Source: Epilithonimonas caeni DSM 17710
GTDB lineage: Bacteria > Bacteroidota > Bacteroidia > Flavobacteriales > Weeksellaceae
Assembly (NCBI RefSeq): GCF_000426465.1
Contig: NZ_AUFK01000009.1
Location: forward strand, 186,001 to 250,000
Length of the DNA: 64,000 bases
Reading direction: 5' to 3'
Each line of letters starts with the position of its first letter. Within the stretch, counting starts at the first letter, position 1. The position numbers and the translations under genes are program-made. Positions 63,281 to 64,000 of the stretch are shown in pieces. The notes beneath the pieces are model-generated. The model was not told the origin of the DNA. It saw only the letters and a program-made list of their open reading frames with translations, and ran no database searches.

Positions 63281-63999
63281 TTAAAATTGAATGTTTGCTC
63301 CTAATAAGAATGTTCTTGCCTGTGGATAATAGGCACGGTCTATACCATATTCATTGCCTCCCGCAATTTCTGGGTCATAGCCTGTATATTTTGTAAAAGT
63401 AAATACGTTCTCTCCAGTAATATAAAGCCTTACCTTATTAGATCCAAATTTTTCAGAAACATCTTTTGGAAGTGTATAACCTAACTGAATGAGCTTTAGT
63501 CTCATATAATCTCCTTTTTGAAGATAATAATTAGACATTCTGTTATAATTATGATTGGGATCCTCTCTTGTTATTCTAGGGTTATCATTAGTAGATCCTT
63601 CACCTGTCCATCTATCGAGAATAGAGGTTTGCCAGTTGGCATCCAACATATCAAATCTTCTAAGCCCCTGAACAATTTTATTTCCACCTTGTCCCTGCGC
63701 AAAAACCATTAAATCAAAGTTTTTATAATTCAAATTCACTGTAAAACCATATGTGAATTTTGGAAGGGAACTTCCAAGGTCCACCATATCACCAGCAGAA
63801 TCTAAATCAATTTTTCCATCTCCATCGTTATCTTGCCAAATAAAATCTCCTGGCTTAGCATTTGGTAAAAGCTTTTCTCCATTGGAGTTGACATAAGCGT
63901 TGATTTGTTCCTGATTTTGGAATACACCACTGTATGTATATCCATAAAAAGTCCCCATTGGTTTTCCTACCTGAAGTCTGGAAACTGTTCCCAAAGTGT
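63281..63999 (-). CDS. SusC/RagA-family TonB-dependent receptor, C-terminal part
   Basis: Only the last ~240 residues are inside the window; the frame is open through the right edge, so the start lies outside. GTFYGYTYSGVFQNQEQINAY and the closing GIDRAYYPQARTFLLGANIQF are standard SusC C-terminal barrel segments ending in an aromatic residue. It imports oligosaccharides with its SusD partner. Confidence 0.95.
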   Translation of the reverse strand, partial: TLGTVSRLQVGKPMGTFYGYTYSGVFQNQEQINAYVNSNGEKLLPNAKPGDFIWQDNDGDGKIDLDSAGDMVDLGSSLPKFTYGFTVNLNYKNFDLMVFAQGQGGNKIVQGLRRFDMLDANWQTSILDRWTGEGSTNDNPRITREDPNHNYNRMSNYYLQKGDYMRLKLIQLGYTLPKDVSEKFGSNKVRLYITGENVFTFTKYTGYDPEIAGGNEYGIDRAYYPQARTFLLGANIQF

Positions 64000-64000
64000 G

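Overview
The window looks like chromosomal DNA of a member of the Bacteroidota, class Flavobacteriia, probably a Chryseobacterium/Epilithonimonas-type organism. Reasons: low G+C, Bacteroidota -7 promoter elements (TAnnTTTG) ahead of many genes, a SusC/SusD polysaccharide locus, a menaquinone pathway, and an atpDC pair standing apart from other ATP synthase genes. The genus is inference. No rRNA, insertion sequence, prophage or CRISPR array was seen.

Layout. 0-12.5 kb: housekeeping genes (radC, ppa, an ECF sigma factor with a VWA/plug protein, lpdA) mixed with secreted proteins of unknown function and a patatin-like lipase. 12.5-18.7 kb: alpha/beta hydrolase, voltage-gated K+ channel, an Xre/RES toxin-antitoxin pair, a Nif3-like protein, a zinc-ribbon-family protein that has lost its cysteines, and surface proteins. 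19-31 kb: menB, menA, SRP RNA, a glycosyltransferase, a phosphosugar mutase, an aminotransferase and kdsB. 32-37 kb: GH3 beta-glucosidase, ribF, atpD and atpC. 37.5-40.4 kb: a B12-type radical SAM enzyme with a DUF1826-like partner. 40.5-48.2 kb: a six-gene overlapping operon of the MoxR-vWA-beta-propeller (bpX) type. 48.2-53.6 kb: an RNA-dominated island. 53.6-56.9 kb: an HTH regulator with a family of operators, an M14 carboxypeptidase and a lipoprotein. 56.9-64 kb: a beta-glucan utilisation locus (GH30, GH16, GH30, PKD lipoprotein, SusD, partial SusC), all on the minus strand.

The most interesting part is the RNA island. Five tRNA or tRNA-like genes, several with unusual architecture, lead straight into genes for a YkuK-family RNase H-like protein, a DEDDh 3'-5' exonuclease and a TROVE-domain (Ro60/Rsr) protein. 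Downstream are four tandem RNAs that fold into bulged Y RNA-type stems. The fourth carries a circularly permuted tRNA module (T arm, closed acceptor stem, D arm), the known architecture of bacterial YrlA-type Y RNAs. Two hairpins with matching loops lie between the tRNAs, and a leader peptide plus terminator sits directly before tRNA-His. Together these suggest a Ro-centred RNA processing or quality-control locus with its own RNA substrates or cofactors, next to a MoxR-vWA chaperone-like system. The RNA structures were read directly from the sequence; the functional link is inference.
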